Shown here: positions 51,526 through 62,633 of the stretch, piece after piece
Position numbering within the stretch: the first letter of the stretch is position 1
Layout: every line of letters begins with the position of its first letter
DNA from: Hyphomonas polymorpha PS728
GTDB lineage: Bacteria; Pseudomonadota; Alphaproteobacteria; Caulobacterales; Hyphomonadaceae
DNA: 64,000 nucleotides
Assembly: GCF_000685315.1 (NCBI RefSeq)
Contig: NZ_ARYM01000018.1
Location: forward strand, 1 to 64,000
Direction: 5' to 3'
Position numbers and translations under genes: made by a program
Notes under the pieces: model-generated
The model's database searches: none
Seen by the model: the letters and a program-made list of their open reading frames with translations, nothing else
Told to the model about the DNA's origin: nothing

Positions 51526-53013
51526 CTAGGCGGCGCGCCGCGCCGGCGGATCAGACTTGACCGTCAGCAACACCGCGAGCCCGAGGAAGAACAGCAGCGC
51601 GATGGCCGACATGCCGATCCGCTGATCGCCTGACCAGCGCGTGAACTGCTCGATCAGCAGTGGCCCGAGCCAGACCGTCACCGTTCCGGCAATCGCGAAC
51701 AGGCCGAAGAATTCGCCCCGCATATGCGCCGGCGCGACATGGATCAGCATCGACCGGCTCGAGGAAATGTTCGCCGTGGCGAAGATGGCAATCAGCGCGC
51801 CTTGGAACAGATAGATAAGATCCGATGAGCCGGAGAAGAATGGCGCGTCCCATACCTTTACGTTTGGCACCAGGCCGAAGAAGGCAGAGTCTCGCGTGAC
51901 CGAAAGACCGAGGAACAGGATCAGCACAATCGCGGCGATCTCGACGATCAGCGCATTCTTGGGACCGAGCCGCTGGTCCAGCCAACCACCGAAGATGCCG
52001 CCCGCCACGCCCCAGGCCGAGGCCCAGATGGCGTAGATGGTCAACTCGATCAGGCCCCAGCCGAGGAACAGGCTGACATACACCGCGCCGATGGTCAGCA
52101 GCGCGAACATCCCGTCCGCATAGATGGTCCGGGCAATGAGGAATTTGAACGCCTCGCGGTGATGCGCCGCCTGGCGAATGGTGCGGACCACGCCCTGGGC
52201 GCCTTCCCGGATCGCGCGTACCGGCGAAGTGCCCCGTACGCCCGTATCCCTCGCATAGAGGAAAAACGGGATCATCGAGGCCAGCATCCAGACCCCGCAG
52301 ATCGGCCCGGCAATGCGAAACTGTTCGTACTGGGCCGGATCAATTCCAAACAAGGGGGCGGAAAAGGGCCAGCCAAGCACCTCCGGCAGCGCAAACATGA
52401 ACACGATGGCGACAAACATCAGCGTCGCCATGCCATTGCCGAGCGCAAGGCCAAGTCCCGATACGGCCGGCAAAGCGTCCAGCCGCGCCGCATCCGGCAG
52501 CATCGAATTGTGCGCCACCTCGCTATAGCTGTAGCAGACATAGGCGATGATCAGCAGCGACATGATCGCGCCGGTCGAGAGGCCGACCGGTCCCGGAATG
52601 GCCCACCAGAGGGAAATTCCCACCAGCGAGATCAGCGACAGGCAAAAGAAGATCAGCGGCTTGCGGCGCAGGCCCCGGTCGAACGCGGCGCCGAGGAAGG
52701 GCGCGGTCAGGGCAGCGATATAGCCTGCCGTCTTGGAAAGATTGGCAACCATCGCCTGGCCTTCGGCGCCCGCAACGCGGCGGGCCTCCTCAGGCGAGAG
52801 CCCATCCAGCTTGCCGCTGGCGAGAATGTCGGCGCCGACAATGTCCCGCGCGAAATACGGCGCGAACACATAGATGACGATCAGGATGTAGTAGGGATTG
52901 CGCGCCGCCTCAAACCAGGCCCAGGAGAAGCCGGTCTTGCCGAGCGCGCCTCCTTCTCCCTTGTGAGTATGAGCCAGGTTGCCGCCACCGGCATCCACAA
53001 TCGCTTGCGCCAT
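51526..53013 (-). CDS. MFS transporter, UMF1 / Atg22-like family
   Basis: A 495-residue inner-membrane transporter with twelve predicted helices. The N-terminus (FSWAWFEAARNPYYILIVIYVFAPYFA) and the internal VCYSYSEVAHNSMLPD and GEFFGLFAIAGTVT sequences match the UMF1 family related to the Atg22 vacuolar amino-acid exporter. The substrate is unknown. Met at 53013 follows GGGAGG; a longer in-frame start is rejected for lack of a site. It is downstream of murC on the same strand, 93 bases away, and converges on the second TadE gene. Confidence 0.8.
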   Translation of the reverse strand: MAQAIVDAGGGNLAHTHKGEGGALGKTGFSWAWFEAARNPYYILIVIYVFAPYFARDIVGADILASGKLDGLSPEEARRVAGAEGQAMVANLSKTAGYIAALTAPFLGAAFDRGLRRKPLIFFCLSLISLVGISLWWAIPGPVGLSTGAIMSLLIIAYVCYSYSEVAHNSMLPDAARLDALPAVSGLGLALGNGMATLMFVAIVFMFALPEVLGWPFSAPLFGIDPAQYEQFRIAGPICGVWMLASMIPFFLYARDTGVRGTSPVRAIREGAQGVVRTIRQAAHHREAFKFLIARTIYADGMFALLTIGAVYVSLFLGWGLIELTIYAIWASAWGVAGGIFGGWLDQRLGPKNALIVEIAAIVLILFLGLSVTRDSAFFGLVPNVKVWDAPFFSGSSDLIYLFQGALIAIFATANISSSRSMLIHVAPAHMRGEFFGLFAIAGTVTVWLGPLLIEQFTRWSGDQRIGMSAIALLFFLGLAVLLTVKSDPPARRAA

Positions 53014-53106
53014 TCGCATCCTCCCGGCGCGTGTGCTCCGCGCGTTGTGCGGCGAGACTAGTCGCAATTGCACAAAGCGGAAGGCGGTTTTGTCTGTGAC
53101 CCAGCG

Positions 53107-54531
53107 TCAGCCCTGAAGCTTGCCGGCAAGCTCCCCGGCATAGCGGGTGATGTCCCCTGCTCCCAGGCAGACAACCATCGCGCCCGGCCCCGCCAGCGCC
53201 TTGACCGCTTCGGGCAGATCGGCGAGCGACGACAATGCCTGCGCGCTGCGATGGCCGTGGCGCTGGATGGAGCGGACAAGGGCTTCGTGCGTGATGCCGG
53301 GTATAGGCGTCTCGCCCGCCTCATAGACAGGGGCGACCAGAACATGATCGGCCTGATCGAAGCAGCGGGAAAATTCCTCAAAGAGGTCGCTCAGCCGCGA
53401 ATACCGGTGGGGCTGGCAGACAGCGATCAGCGTGCGGTCGCCCTGCATGGCGCGCCCGGCCTTGAGCACCGCGGCAATCTCGACCGGGTGGTGGCCGTAA
53501 TCATCGATGATCTTCACCGGATCCTGCCCCGCAGCGGGCACCCAGTCGCCCACCGGCGTAAAGCGCCGCTTCACGCCGCCAAACTTTGCCAGCGAGCCCC
53601 GGATCTGGTCATCACTCGCGCCGAGTTCGAGCGCCACGGTGATGGCCGCCAGCGCGTTCTGGACGTTATGCTCGCCCGCCATCGGCAGGGTCAGCCCTGC
53701 GATCCGGCGGGGCGGCTCGCCGGCCCCGCGCCGGATTTCGACGTCGAAATGCGCGCCGGAAAGATCGGTGCGCAGGCTCACCGCGCGCACATCGGCCTGC
53801 AGGTTGAACCCATAGGTGATGCGCCGCCGGTCGGTGACGCGGGCAGCCAGCGCCTGTACTTCAGGGTGATCCGTACAGAGAACAGCAAAGCCATAGAAGG
53901 GCAGGTTCTCGACAAAGGTGTCGAACGCCTCGCGCAGATTTTCCATGGTGCCGTAATGGTCCATATGCTCGGGGTCGATATTGGTGACGATAGCGCAGGT
54001 GGGGTGAAGCTTGGCGAAGGTGCCATCGCTCTCATCGCTTTCCACCACCATCCAGTCGCTTTCGCCCGCCTTATAGTTTGAGCCATAGGCATGGATGATG
54101 CCGCCATTGATGACCGTCGGGTCAATGCCCGCCCCGTCCAGCAGGCAGGCGACCAGCGAGGTGGTGGTCGTCTTGCCATGCGTGCCAGCAATGCAGACGG
54201 TGTATTTGAGGCGGGTGATCTCGGCCAGCATATTGGCCCGGCGCACAACCGGGATGCCTGCAGCGCGCGCGGCCTGCACTTCCGGATTATCGCGGCGGAT
54301 AGCGGTGGAGATGATCACCGTGCCCGCGCCGGTCACATTCTCGGCTTTGTGGCCGATGAACACTTTCACCCCGCGCGCCCGCAGGCGCTCGACATTGGCG
54401 CTGTCGGCCACGTCCGAGCCCTGAACCTCATAGCCCATGGTCAGCATCACATCGGCAATGCCCGACATACCGATGCCGCCGATGCCGACGATATGCGCCG
54501 GGCCTACCGGAAACGGGGTTGGGGTGGTCAT
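53107..54531 (-). CDS. murC: UDP-N-acetylmuramate-L-alanine ligase
   Basis: Adds L-alanine to UDP-MurNAc, the first amino acid of the peptidoglycan stem. The 474-residue protein has the N-terminal UDP-binding GIGGIGMSG motif, the ATP loop [10 protein letters not shown], and the central DESDGTF and [10 protein letters not shown] signatures. It is the last gene of the dcw cluster here, 16 bases after the small membrane protein, and the gene that follows on this strand is an unrelated transporter. ddlB, ftsQ, ftsA and ftsZ, which often follow murC, are absent. Confidence 0.96.
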   Translation of the reverse strand: MTTPTPFPVGPAHIVGIGGIGMSGIADVMLTMGYEVQGSDVADSANVERLRARGVKVFIGHKAENVTGAGTVIISTAIRRDNPEVQAARAAGIPVVRRANMLAEITRLKYTVCIAGTHGKTTTTSLVACLLDGAGIDPTVINGGIIHAYGSNYKAGESDWMVVESDESDGTFAKLHPTCAIVTNIDPEHMDHYGTMENLREAFDTFVENLPFYGFAVLCTDHPEVQALAARVTDRRRITYGFNLQADVRAVSLRTDLSGAHFDVEIRRGAGEPPRRIAGLTLPMAGEHNVQNALAAITVALELGASDDQIRGSLAKFGGVKRRFTPVGDWVPAAGQDPVKIIDDYGHHPVEIAAVLKAGRAMQGDRTLIAVCQPHRYSRLSDLFEEFSRCFDQADHVLVAPVYEAGETPIPGITHEALVRSIQRHGHRSAQALSSLADLPEAVKALAGPGAMVVCLGAGDITRYAGELAGKLQG

Positions 54532-54547
54532 GGCAAACCTCGCGCCT

Positions 54548-54907
54548 CTAAATCGTCCGCCGCGTCAGTGACAACAAAAGCCCCGCAATCGCAACGATCA
54601 GCATCAGGCCCATCACCAGTGTCATCGGACCTTCGCCCTTATGCACACCGACGCCTTCGACCAGAACCTGCACATGCGTGAAATACGACATCCAGAAAAT
54701 CCCGACCGTAACACCCCATGCCGCCGACAGCATGCGGGAGGAGCCCTGATACAGCGTGCGGATGGCGCCCCAGATCAGCGCCCCGGCCGTAATGAAGCTG
54801 ACCAGCCAGAACGGCCAGGGCAGCCAATGGCCCCAATTGCGCACGACCTCGAAGATCGTGAGGAACAGGCCGAAGACGATTGCAATGTAGGCAGAGCGGC
54901 GGATCAT
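54548..54907 (-). CDS. Small membrane protein inside the dcw cluster, unknown function
   Basis: A 119-residue protein I do not recognise. It has four predicted membrane helices (about 6-24, 32-50, 62-80 and 95-113) with very short loops and a Trp-rich first loop ([12 protein letters not shown]). It overlaps murG by four bases and ends 16 bases before murC, so it is clearly translated as part of the peptidoglycan operon. Candidates include a lipid II handling or regulatory membrane factor, but there is no motif to support this. It may be a lineage-specific insertion. Confidence 0.85.
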   Translation of the reverse strand: MIRRSAYIAIVFGLFLTIFEVVRNWGHWLPWPFWLVSFITAGALIWGAIRTLYQGSSRMLSAAWGVTVGIFWMSYFTHVQVLVEGVGVHKGEGPMTLVMGLMLIVAIAGLLLSLTRRTI

Positions 54908-56004
54908 AGTTCCGCGATCCTCTCCGCCATTTCCGCCAGTTTCTGGGCCGCATCCGGGCGGGCGGCAGTCTTTGCCGCGGCAGCGCGCGCCGCAAGGTCT
55001 GCGCCATCAGAGAGGCGCGCCGAGATCAGCTCGCCGAGCAGCCTGGGGGTCACATTGGCTTCCAGGATCATGTCGGCGGCGCCCACCTCGGTCAGCGCTT
55101 CAGCGTTCGCCGCCTGATGGTCATCCATGGCGATGGCGAGCGGAATGAGGATCGACGGGCGCCCGACAGCGGCCAGTTCGCTCACCGTGCCGGCACCCGA
55201 GCGCGCGATCACCAGATGGGACGCAGCGAGACGCTCCGGCATGTCGCGGAAGAAGGCAGACAGCTCGCAGGCAACACCAGCATTGCGGTAGATGTTCGAG
55301 ACAATCTCATATTGTTCCTCGCGCACCTGCTGGACCACCTTGAGGCGCACACGCAGCGGCGCGGGAATATGATTGGCGATCGCCAGCGGCACGACTTCGC
55401 CAATGATGCGCGACCCCTGGCTGCCACCGGTGACGAAGATGTTCAGCGTCTCGTCCGTAGGCGGATAGGGAACCTTACCGGCTTCCAGGATGGGGGCGCG
55501 CACGGGATTGCCGATCGGCATGTGCGCCGATCCGGGGGGCAGGCGGTCGAGCCGCTCAAAGCCGCTGGCCACCAGCTTGGCATGTTTGGCAAACTGGCGG
55601 TTCACCCGGCCAAGCACGGCATTCTGTTCGTGGATGATGATCGGCACGCTGAGGCGGCGCGCCGCCGCCAGCGCGGGAAAGGCCGGATAGCCGCCAAAGC
55701 CGGCGACCAGCGCCGGGCGGTGCTGCTTCATCAGGCGGCGGGCACGGGCAATGCCGGCATTGATCTTCAGCGCCGCGCCGGGCACCGTCCAGGGTTTGCG
55801 GAAGTTGGGGCTGGCCGCCTCGATCTCTTCCTTCCAGTCTGCCGGAAAGTCGGCAGCGTATTTCAGGCCGCGGGAATCGGAGATCAGCGCCGTGTTCCAG
55901 CCGCGCGCGCGCATTTCGTCGGCAAAGGCGCGGGCGGGGAACATGTGGCCGCCGGTGCCCCCGGCTGCGATGATGACGAGTTTTGAATCGGGTGTGTCAG
56001 CCAT
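54904..56004 (-). CDS. murG: UDP-GlcNAc transferase MurG
   Basis: Transfers GlcNAc to lipid I to form lipid II at the inner face of the membrane. The 366-residue GT-B enzyme shows [10 protein letters not shown] in the N-domain, [11 protein letters not shown], and the UDP-GlcNAc site VTGGSQGSR with [22 protein letters not shown]. Met at 56004 is chosen because the upstream extension overlaps ftsW far beyond its end; with this start the two genes overlap by eight bases. The next gene overlaps by four bases. Confidence 0.95.
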   Translation of the reverse strand: MADTPDSKLVIIAAGGTGGHMFPARAFADEMRARGWNTALISDSRGLKYAADFPADWKEEIEAASPNFRKPWTVPGAALKINAGIARARRLMKQHRPALVAGFGGYPAFPALAAARRLSVPIIIHEQNAVLGRVNRQFAKHAKLVASGFERLDRLPPGSAHMPIGNPVRAPILEAGKVPYPPTDETLNIFVTGGSQGSRIIGEVVPLAIANHIPAPLRVRLKVVQQVREEQYEIVSNIYRNAGVACELSAFFRDMPERLAASHLVIARSGAGTVSELAAVGRPSILIPLAIAMDDHQAANAEALTEVGAADMILEANVTPRLLGELISARLSDGADLAARAAAAKTAARPDAAQKLAEMAERIAEL

Positions 56005-57148
56005 ACTGGCCACGGCTCCTTGTGCCTTCGCCGCGGACGAGAGCAAGCGCAAGGCCGAGCGTCAATCCCATACCCACCATGGAAGAGCCGCCATAGGAGA
56101 CAAAAGGCAGTGTCACACCGGTTGGCGGCAGAACGGCCAGGTTCACGCCGATATTGACCGCCGCCTGGAGGCTGAACAGGGTGAAGAGGCCCGCCGCCGC
56201 CGTGCGGGCATAGCCGTCCTCGATACGGGCAGCCGCGCGGAAACCGCGGATCGCCATCATCGCAAAGATCGCCATCAGCACCACAATCGCCACGAGACCA
56301 AACTCCTCGGCCATCACCGCGAAGATGAAATCGGTATGCGCGTCCGGCAGGCGGGCCTTCACCAGCCCTTCCCCCGGCCCGACACCGAACAGGCCGCCCC
56401 GGCTGATGGCTTCGGCCGCCTTGTCGAGCTGGTAGCGGTCCACCGAAGCCGGGTTCACGAACACATCCACCCGCGCCTTCACATAAGGCAGCAGATTATA
56501 GAGCGCTATCGCCAGCACGCCGCCGCCCAGTCCAAAGATCCCCACCCAGCGCTTGGGCAGGCCGCTGACGAAGAAGGTCGTCAGAAAGGCGGCCGTCAGC
56601 AGCACCGACTGGCTGACATCCGGTTGCAGCAGCAGCAGGCCGAGCGTCACCGCATAGAAGATGAAGGCCACCAGCGCCCAGGGGCCCTTGGGATAAAGCT
56701 CGCGCTGCGCCAGCAGCCAGCCGCAGAGCAGGATCAGCGCCGGCTTCACCGTCTCGCTCGGCTGGATGGAGAAGCCGGCAAAGCGCAACCAGCGCTGGGC
56801 GCCCTTGGCCTCATGCCCGATGCCAAGCACGGCAATCATCATCATGATACTGACGAAGAAAATCGCGGTTGCCGCGCGCCGCGCCCATTTCCGGTCAAGC
56901 GCGCTGAAACTCATCATGATCGTAAAGCTGAGGGCCGCCAGTCCCGCCTGCCGGTAGACGAAGTAATAGGCGTCGCCATAGCCGATCCGCGCAGAGGCAG
57001 ACGGCCCGGCGGCGAGCGACATCAGGAGACCGATCCCCATCAGCAGAACGGCGCCGGCCACCAGCCCCCAATCCAGCGTGCGGCGCCATTCGGTAAACCA
57101 GGATGTGTCCGAACGCGGCAGAAGCGGTGCGTTGGCCGTGTAGCTCAC
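55997..57148 (-). CDS. ftsW: Peptidoglycan polymerase / cell-division protein FtsW
   Basis: A 383-residue SEDS-family polymerase with about ten membrane helices that links lipid II into glycan strands at the septum. Conserved segments include [34 protein letters not shown] with the catalytic Asp, and [11 protein letters not shown] near the C-terminus. The GTG start overlaps the murD stop by four bases. Its partner FtsI is at the right end of the window. Confidence 0.95.
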   Translation of the reverse strand: MSYTANAPLLPRSDTSWFTEWRRTLDWGLVAGAVLLMGIGLLMSLAAGPSASARIGYGDAYYFVYRQAGLAALSFTIMMSFSALDRKWARRAATAIFFVSIMMMIAVLGIGHEAKGAQRWLRFAGFSIQPSETVKPALILLCGWLLAQRELYPKGPWALVAFIFYAVTLGLLLLQPDVSQSVLLTAAFLTTFFVSGLPKRWVGIFGLGGGVLAIALYNLLPYVKARVDVFVNPASVDRYQLDKAAEAISRGGLFGVGPGEGLVKARLPDAHTDFIFAVMAEEFGLVAIVVLMAIFAMMAIRGFRAAARIEDGYARTAAAGLFTLFSLQAAVNIGVNLAVLPPTGVTLPFVSYGGSSMVGMGLTLGLALALVRGEGTRSRGQYG

Positions 57149-58560
57149 GCGGTCACCTTGAGACTGGCCGGCATCATGCCCTGCACAAGGCTGCGGAACG
57201 CGTCGCCCCGCTGCTCGTAATCCTTGAACTGATCAAAGCTCGCGCAGGCAGGCGACAGGAGGATGACCGCGCCCGGCTCTCCGGCCGCCTTGGCGTCGCG
57301 ATAGGCCGCCTCCACCGCCCGGTCGAGCGCGCCGCACACCTGGCTGGGCACCTTGCCGTGCAGCGTAGCGGCAAAGGCATCTTCGGCCTGACCGATCAGG
57401 TAGGCCTTGGTGATGTTGGGAAAGAGCGGGGCGAGCGGGGCAATGCCCTCCGCCTTCGGAACCCCGCCGGCAATCCAGTAGATGTTCTTGAAGGCGCGCA
57501 GCGCCTGTTCGGCAGCCTGGGCGTTGGTTGCCTTGGAATCGTTGATGAAGCGGATGCCGCCGATCTCGCCGACCGCTTCCATCCGGTGGGCAAGGCCGGG
57601 GAAGGAGCGCAGTCCCGCCATGATCGTACCCGGATCAAGGCCCAGCGCCCGGCACGCCGCATACGCCGCCGCGGCGTTCTGATAGTTGTGGCGTCCGATC
57701 AGCGCCGGACATTCATCCAGCTTGCCGACGAATTCCGCCTTGCCGGACTGATTGTCATAAAGGCGGCCGTCCACCGCGCTGATGCCCTTGCCCAGCGTGT
57801 AGGTAGAGGAAATCTGCACCACCTTCTGCGGCCCCTTGGCCGACAGGCCGATGGCGATCGACTGGGAATAGACATCGTCAAACCCGATGACGGCGACATC
57901 CTTCTCCGTCTGGTTCTGGAAGATGCGCATCTTCGCGGCCTGATAGCCATCCATGCCGCCATGCCGGTCGAGATGGTCAGGCGAGAGGTTCATGAAGACG
58001 GCCACATCGCAGCGCAGGCTTTTCACCAGGTCGAGCTGGTAGGACGACATCTCCAGCACATAGATGGCATTGGAATGCAGCGGGGCGAGATCGAGCACGC
58101 CGGTGCCGATATTGCCGCCAACGCGCGCGTCGCGGCCCGCCTGTTTCAGTATATGCCCGATCAGCGCCGTGGTGGTGGACTTGCCATTGGTACCGGTGAT
58201 CGCGACGATCTTCGGCCGCGCCCGCTCGGGCAGTGCCTGCACGGCGCGCGCGAAGAGTTCCATATCCCCGATCACCGGAACGCCGGTCATCTCCGCCATC
58301 CGCACCAGGCGGTGAGGTTGGGGGAATTTGTACGGAATGCCCGGCGACAGGACGAGCGCAGCAAAGGTCTGCCAGTCGCGCTTGTTGATGTCGGAGAGGG
58401 CGATGCCGGCCGCTTCGGCCTTTGCGCGGCTTTCCTCATTATCATCCCACGCATGGACGCGCGCGCCGCCAGCCTTGAGGGCTTTGGCCGCGCTGAGACC
58501 GGTGCGGCCAAGGCCGTACACCGCAACGTCTTTTCCCGCGTATTCGGTAATGGGGATCAT
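57145..58560 (-). CDS. murD: UDP-MurNAc-L-alanine-D-glutamate ligase
   Basis: Adds D-glutamate, the product of MurI, to the UDP-MurNAc-alanine precursor. The 471-residue Mur ligase has the N-terminal GLGRTGLSAAKAL motif, the ATP loop GTNGKSTTTALIGH, and the late FINDSKATNAQA and HRMEAVGE segments. It is between mraY (10 bases upstream) and ftsW (overlapping). Confidence 0.96.
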   Translation of the reverse strand: MIPITEYAGKDVAVYGLGRTGLSAAKALKAGGARVHAWDDNEESRAKAEAAGIALSDINKRDWQTFAALVLSPGIPYKFPQPHRLVRMAEMTGVPVIGDMELFARAVQALPERARPKIVAITGTNGKSTTTALIGHILKQAGRDARVGGNIGTGVLDLAPLHSNAIYVLEMSSYQLDLVKSLRCDVAVFMNLSPDHLDRHGGMDGYQAAKMRIFQNQTEKDVAVIGFDDVYSQSIAIGLSAKGPQKVVQISSTYTLGKGISAVDGRLYDNQSGKAEFVGKLDECPALIGRHNYQNAAAAYAACRALGLDPGTIMAGLRSFPGLAHRMEAVGEIGGIRFINDSKATNAQAAEQALRAFKNIYWIAGGVPKAEGIAPLAPLFPNITKAYLIGQAEDAFAATLHGKVPSQVCGALDRAVEAAYRDAKAAGEPGAVILLSPACASFDQFKDYEQRGDAFRSLVQGMMPASLKVTA

Positions 58561-58570
58561 GGCGCCTGCA

Positions 58571-59764
58571 TCACCTCAGCTTCAGGGTGGCAAGGCCCAT
58601 CAGGGCGAACAGGACGGAGAGAATCCAGAAGCGCACGACGACGCGCGTTTCCGGCCAGTTCTTCTTCTGGAAATGGTGGTGCAGGGGCGCCATCAGGAAG
58701 ATGCGCTTGCCCTCGCCCGTCAGGCGCTTGGTGATCTTGAACCAGCCAATCTGGGTCAGCACCGAAAGCGCCTCCAGCACGAACAGGCCGCCGATCACGA
58801 CCAGCGCAAATTCATGTTTCGTCGCCACGGCGACCACGCCGAGCATGGCGCCCAGGCCAAGCGAGCCGGTGTCGCCCATGAAGACTTTCGCCGGATAGGC
58901 ATTGAACCAGAGAAAGCCCATGCCTGCCCCGATCACCGCGCCAAGGATCACGGCAAGCTCGCCCGCGCCCGGCGCAAATTGGATGCCGAGATAGGAGGCG
59001 AACACGAAGTTACCGGTGAGATAGGCAATCATCGCATAGGCAGCGGCGGCAAACGTCATCGGCACAATGGCGAGGCCGTCGAGCCCGTCGGTGAAGTTCA
59101 CCGCATTGGCCGCGCCGACGATGACGATCATGCCGAAGAGGATGAAGAAGCCGCCCAGCGGCAGGAAGTAGTTGTTGACGAAGGGCACCGCCACGCCGCC
59201 GGAGAAATTCGGGTCGGCCGGCTGCACAGAGGTTTTCGGCGCAAAGCCGGCAATCCATTCTGCCAGCGGATTGAGCGGCCCCCATTCGGCATGGCCGGCG
59301 GGCGTGTGCGCCCCGTGCAGGCCCATGATGATGGCGCAGGCGAGCGCCGCGATGCCGAAGCCGGCAATCAGGCGCGCCCCGGCAGACACCCCATCGGTCG
59401 ATTGCTTGGTGACCTTGGCATAGTCGTCAAGGAAGCCGAGGAAGGCATAGGAAAAGGTGACGACGAGCGTGACCCAGACATAGGGGTTCTGCCAGTTGCC
59501 CCAGAGGGCAACGGCGACGATCAGGCCCACCCAGATCAGCAGGCCGCCCATGGTGGGCGTACCCTTCTTCGAGAGCTGCGCTTCCAGCGAGAGATCGCGA
59601 ATCGGCTGGCCCTTGCCCTGACGCGCGCGCAGGAAGTTGATCAGCCCCTCACCGATCAGCACCGTCACCAGAAATGCCGTGACGACTGCCGCACCGGTGC
59701 GGAAGGTAATGTAATTCAGCAGGTTGAATACGCCGCTGTCCGCGGCCAGCAGTTCATACAGCAT
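58571..59764 (-). CDS. mraY: Phospho-MurNAc-pentapeptide transferase MraY
   Basis: Attaches phospho-MurNAc-pentapeptide to undecaprenyl phosphate, making lipid I. The 397-residue protein has ten predicted helices, with the acidic motifs [19 protein letters not shown] and [11 protein letters not shown], and the C-terminal [10 protein letters not shown] sequence. The start at 59764 overlaps the murF stop by one base (TGATG). The insert around [20 protein letters not shown] (about 195-235) is larger than in E. coli MraY, which also accounts for the extra length. Confidence 0.95.
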   Translation of the reverse strand: MLYELLAADSGVFNLLNYITFRTGAAVVTAFLVTVLIGEGLINFLRARQGKGQPIRDLSLEAQLSKKGTPTMGGLLIWVGLIVAVALWGNWQNPYVWVTLVVTFSYAFLGFLDDYAKVTKQSTDGVSAGARLIAGFGIAALACAIIMGLHGAHTPAGHAEWGPLNPLAEWIAGFAPKTSVQPADPNFSGGVAVPFVNNYFLPLGGFFILFGMIVIVGAANAVNFTDGLDGLAIVPMTFAAAAYAMIAYLTGNFVFASYLGIQFAPGAGELAVILGAVIGAGMGFLWFNAYPAKVFMGDTGSLGLGAMLGVVAVATKHEFALVVIGGLFVLEALSVLTQIGWFKITKRLTGEGKRIFLMAPLHHHFQKKNWPETRVVVRFWILSVLFALMGLATLKLR

Positions 59765-61200
59765 CAGCTTACCCTCGCAGCTCCTTCTGAGCCGCCATCC
59801 ATCTTGCCCAATCCGGCCGGCTGGCTCCATTGGCGCAGCCGGTCCGCTATCCGTCCCATCCCGGACGCATTCGACCCTTTGATCAAGAGCACATCCCCAG
59901 CGCGCAGTGCTTTTTGCAGCTGATTCCACAACTCATCCGCAGTCGGAGCAGATATCTGCTGCAGATCCTGCGGCAGAGCCTCAGAAAGGTGTTGCATTTC
60001 GGCACCAGCCAGGAACACCCCATCAACCCCTGCCTCAACGATCGGCCCGGCAAGGTTGCGGTGCTCCTCGGCTGAGGACTCCCCGATCTCGCGCATGTCG
60101 CCGAGCGCGGCGAGACGGCGCGCCCCCGCGCGTTGGGACAGCCCCTTGAGGGCGGCGCGCATGCTGGCGGGGTTGGCGTTGTAGGCGTCATCGATCAGCG
60201 TGATCTCGCCGATCTCCGGCAGGGTCAGCGTTTCGGAAGTGCCCCGGCCCGGCGGCGGGGCATAGCCCGACAGCGCCTCGGCACATTCGGTGACGGAGAG
60301 ACCGGACTGGCTGGCCGCGAGCAGGGCGGCGGCGACATTCTGCGCCCAGTGCGCGCCGACAGCATCCAGCGTCACACTCACCCGGCGACCGACGATTTCC
60401 ACGTCCACGCGGCTGGTGCGGCCATCGGTTTCATAGGCCACGATGCGGGCAGTGGCATCGGGCGAGGTTCCGAACGTCTCGACATTGCCCGTGGGACAGA
60501 AACTCCGTGCCCGTTCGGAGAGATAGTCCAGAAATTTATCGTCCGCCGGCAGAATGATTGTACCGCCCGCTTCCAGGCCAGCGAATATGTTCGCCTTCTC
60601 CTCGGCGATCCCCTCCACCGAGCCAAGCCCCTGAAGATGGGCGGCCGCAATGCAGGTCACAATGCCGGTATGCGGGCGCACCATATGGCTGCGCGGGGCA
60701 ATCTCTCCGGGCGTGTTCATGCCGATCTCGAACACGGCGCGCTGGGTTTCCTCCGGCATCCGCGCGAGCGTCAGCGGCACGCCCCAGTGATTGTTGAAGC
60801 TCTTGACGTTCCAGTGGGCCGGGCCAAAGGCGCGGTAGATCTGCGCCAGCATCTCCTTCACGGATGTCTTGCCGGCAGAGCCTGTCACCGCCGTGCGATG
60901 GGCGCCGCAGCGCACGCGCGCCGCAATGCCCAGCTGCGTCAGCGCGTCCAGCACATCCTCAACCTGCACTACCGGTCCGCCCGGCATGGGCCGGGAGACA
61001 AGCGCGCCGGCAGCCCCCGCCTTGAAGGCGGCCTCCACAAAGTCATGCCCGTCGCGCTGATCCTTCAGCGCCACGAAGAGGTCGCCCTTCTGCAGGGTGC
61101 GCGTATCGATGGAGATCGAGCCTGTCACTTCAAAGGGGGCGCTGGCCGCGCCGCCGGTGACGAGTTCGATATCGCTGGAGATCCAGAGCGGGGCTGTCAT
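59764..61200 (-). CDS. murF: UDP-MurNAc-tripeptide-D-alanyl-D-alanine ligase
   Basis: Adds D-Ala-D-Ala to complete the UDP-MurNAc-pentapeptide. The 478-residue Mur ligase shows the ATP loop [11 protein letters not shown], the [15 protein letters not shown] segment and [15 protein letters not shown], as expected for MurF. It overlaps murE by four bases and mraY by one base. Confidence 0.95.
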   Translation of the reverse strand: MTAPLWISSDIELVTGGAASAPFEVTGSISIDTRTLQKGDLFVALKDQRDGHDFVEAAFKAGAAGALVSRPMPGGPVVQVEDVLDALTQLGIAARVRCGAHRTAVTGSAGKTSVKEMLAQIYRAFGPAHWNVKSFNNHWGVPLTLARMPEETQRAVFEIGMNTPGEIAPRSHMVRPHTGIVTCIAAAHLQGLGSVEGIAEEKANIFAGLEAGGTIILPADDKFLDYLSERARSFCPTGNVETFGTSPDATARIVAYETDGRTSRVDVEIVGRRVSVTLDAVGAHWAQNVAAALLAASQSGLSVTECAEALSGYAPPPGRGTSETLTLPEIGEITLIDDAYNANPASMRAALKGLSQRAGARRLAALGDMREIGESSAEEHRNLAGPIVEAGVDGVFLAGAEMQHLSEALPQDLQQISAPTADELWNQLQKALRAGDVLLIKGSNASGMGRIADRLRQWSQPAGLGKMDGGSEGAARVS

Positions 61201-62633
61201 CGCGCACTCGCTTTCAGGGCGGCCAGCGCCTCATCCTGGTCAGAGAAGGGCAAGACCTGCGAGCCGATGATCTGGCCCGTCTCATGCCCCTTGCCGGCAA
61301 TCACCAGCGTGTCGCCTTTTTTCAGCTCACGGATCACGGTGTGGATGGCCTCGGCCCGGTCGCCAATCTCGCGGGCACCCTTCGCGCCGCCAAGGATCGA
61401 GGCGCGGATTCTGGCCGGATCTTCCGAGCGGGGATTGTCATCTGTCACGATCACATCATCGGCCTGGCGGCTGGCAATCTCACCCATGATCGGGCGCTTC
61501 TTCGCGTCCCGGTCGCCGCCACAGCCGAAGATCACCTTCAACCGTCCCGCCGTATGCGGACGGACAGCGCGCAGCAGCACATCCAGCCCGTCAGGCGTAT
61601 GCGCATAGTCCACGAACACAGCGGCGCCCGTCTCGGTCTTGCCGACAAATTCGAGACGGCCTTTCACGGGCTTCAGATTGGCAAGCCCCTCGGCCACGGC
61701 CGGGAATTCCATGCCGAGCGACAGACAGAGCGCAGCGGCCGCCAGCGCGTTCAGCGTCTGGAACTCGCCGATCAGCGGCAGCTCGATCGGTTTCTGCTCC
61801 ACATCTTTCCAGTAGAGGAACAGCGTCTGCCCGGTCGCTTTCGGCATCAGCTCGTCGATCCAGAGATCCTCGCCGCGCCAGCCGAATGACACCACCTGAA
61901 GCCCGGCCTTGCGCGCCGTCTCTTCGACAGTCTCGCGATGATCGCTGTCCGCGTTGACGATGGCTGGAATGCCCTTGGGCGCCAGATCACGGAAAAGGCG
62001 CAGCTTGGCGCCCAGATAGGCCTCCATCGTCGGATGGTAATCCAGATGGTCCTGGGTGAGATTCAGGAAGGCAACAGCAGAGAGATCCACCCCGTCAAGA
62101 CGGTGCTGCTCAAGGCCATGGCTGGAGGCCTCCATCGCGCAGTGCGTCACGCCCTGGGCGGTCAGCAGTTTCATCGTTTCACTGACGGTTACCGGGTCGG
62201 GCGTCGTGTGGCCGATATCGATCTTGCCGCTCGGCCCGATGGCGCCCAGCGTGCCCATCGAGGCGGCCTTGATCCCTGCCCGGCCCCATATCTGACGGGC
62301 AAAATCGACTGTTGAGGATTTGCCATTGGTGCCGGTGACGGCCACCACGAATTCCGGCTGCGCGCCATAGAAGCGCTTGGCCGCCAGCGCCAGCGCGCGG
62401 CGCGGCTCGTCGGCAATCACATGCGGCACGGACACCTCGCCCGCATCGCCATCCGACAGGATCGCCGCGGCGCCCTGCGCGATGGCCTGGGGCACAAACC
62501 GCCCGCCATCATGCACACTGCCCTTGAGGGCCGCAAACAGCCAGCCCGGCTGAACCTTGCGGCTGTCAGCGGTCATTCCGAGGATCTCGGTCTCGCCATT
62601 CTCAGCGAGCGGGAAAAGGTCCGAGAGGTTCAA
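61197..62633 (-). CDS. murE: UDP-MurNAc-tripeptide synthetase (meso-DAP type)
   Basis: Adds meso-diaminopimelate to the stem peptide. The 478-residue Mur ligase has the ATP loop GTNGKSSTVDF, the carbamylated Lys region EASSHGLEQHRLDGV, and DNPRSEDP, the DNPR motif that selects meso-DAP over lysine. It overlaps ftsI upstream and murF downstream by four bases each. Confidence 0.96.
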   Translation of the reverse strand: MNLSDLFPLAENGETEILGMTADSRKVQPGWLFAALKGSVHDGGRFVPQAIAQGAAAILSDGDAGEVSVPHVIADEPRRALALAAKRFYGAQPEFVVAVTGTNGKSSTVDFARQIWGRAGIKAASMGTLGAIGPSGKIDIGHTTPDPVTVSETMKLLTAQGVTHCAMEASSHGLEQHRLDGVDLSAVAFLNLTQDHLDYHPTMEAYLGAKLRLFRDLAPKGIPAIVNADSDHRETVEETARKAGLQVVSFGWRGEDLWIDELMPKATGQTLFLYWKDVEQKPIELPLIGEFQTLNALAAAALCLSLGMEFPAVAEGLANLKPVKGRLEFVGKTETGAAVFVDYAHTPDGLDVLLRAVRPHTAGRLKVIFGCGGDRDAKKRPIMGEIASRQADDVIVTDDNPRSEDPARIRASILGGAKGAREIGDRAEAIHTVIRELKKGDTLVIAGKGHETGQIIGSQVLPFSDQDEALAALKASAR

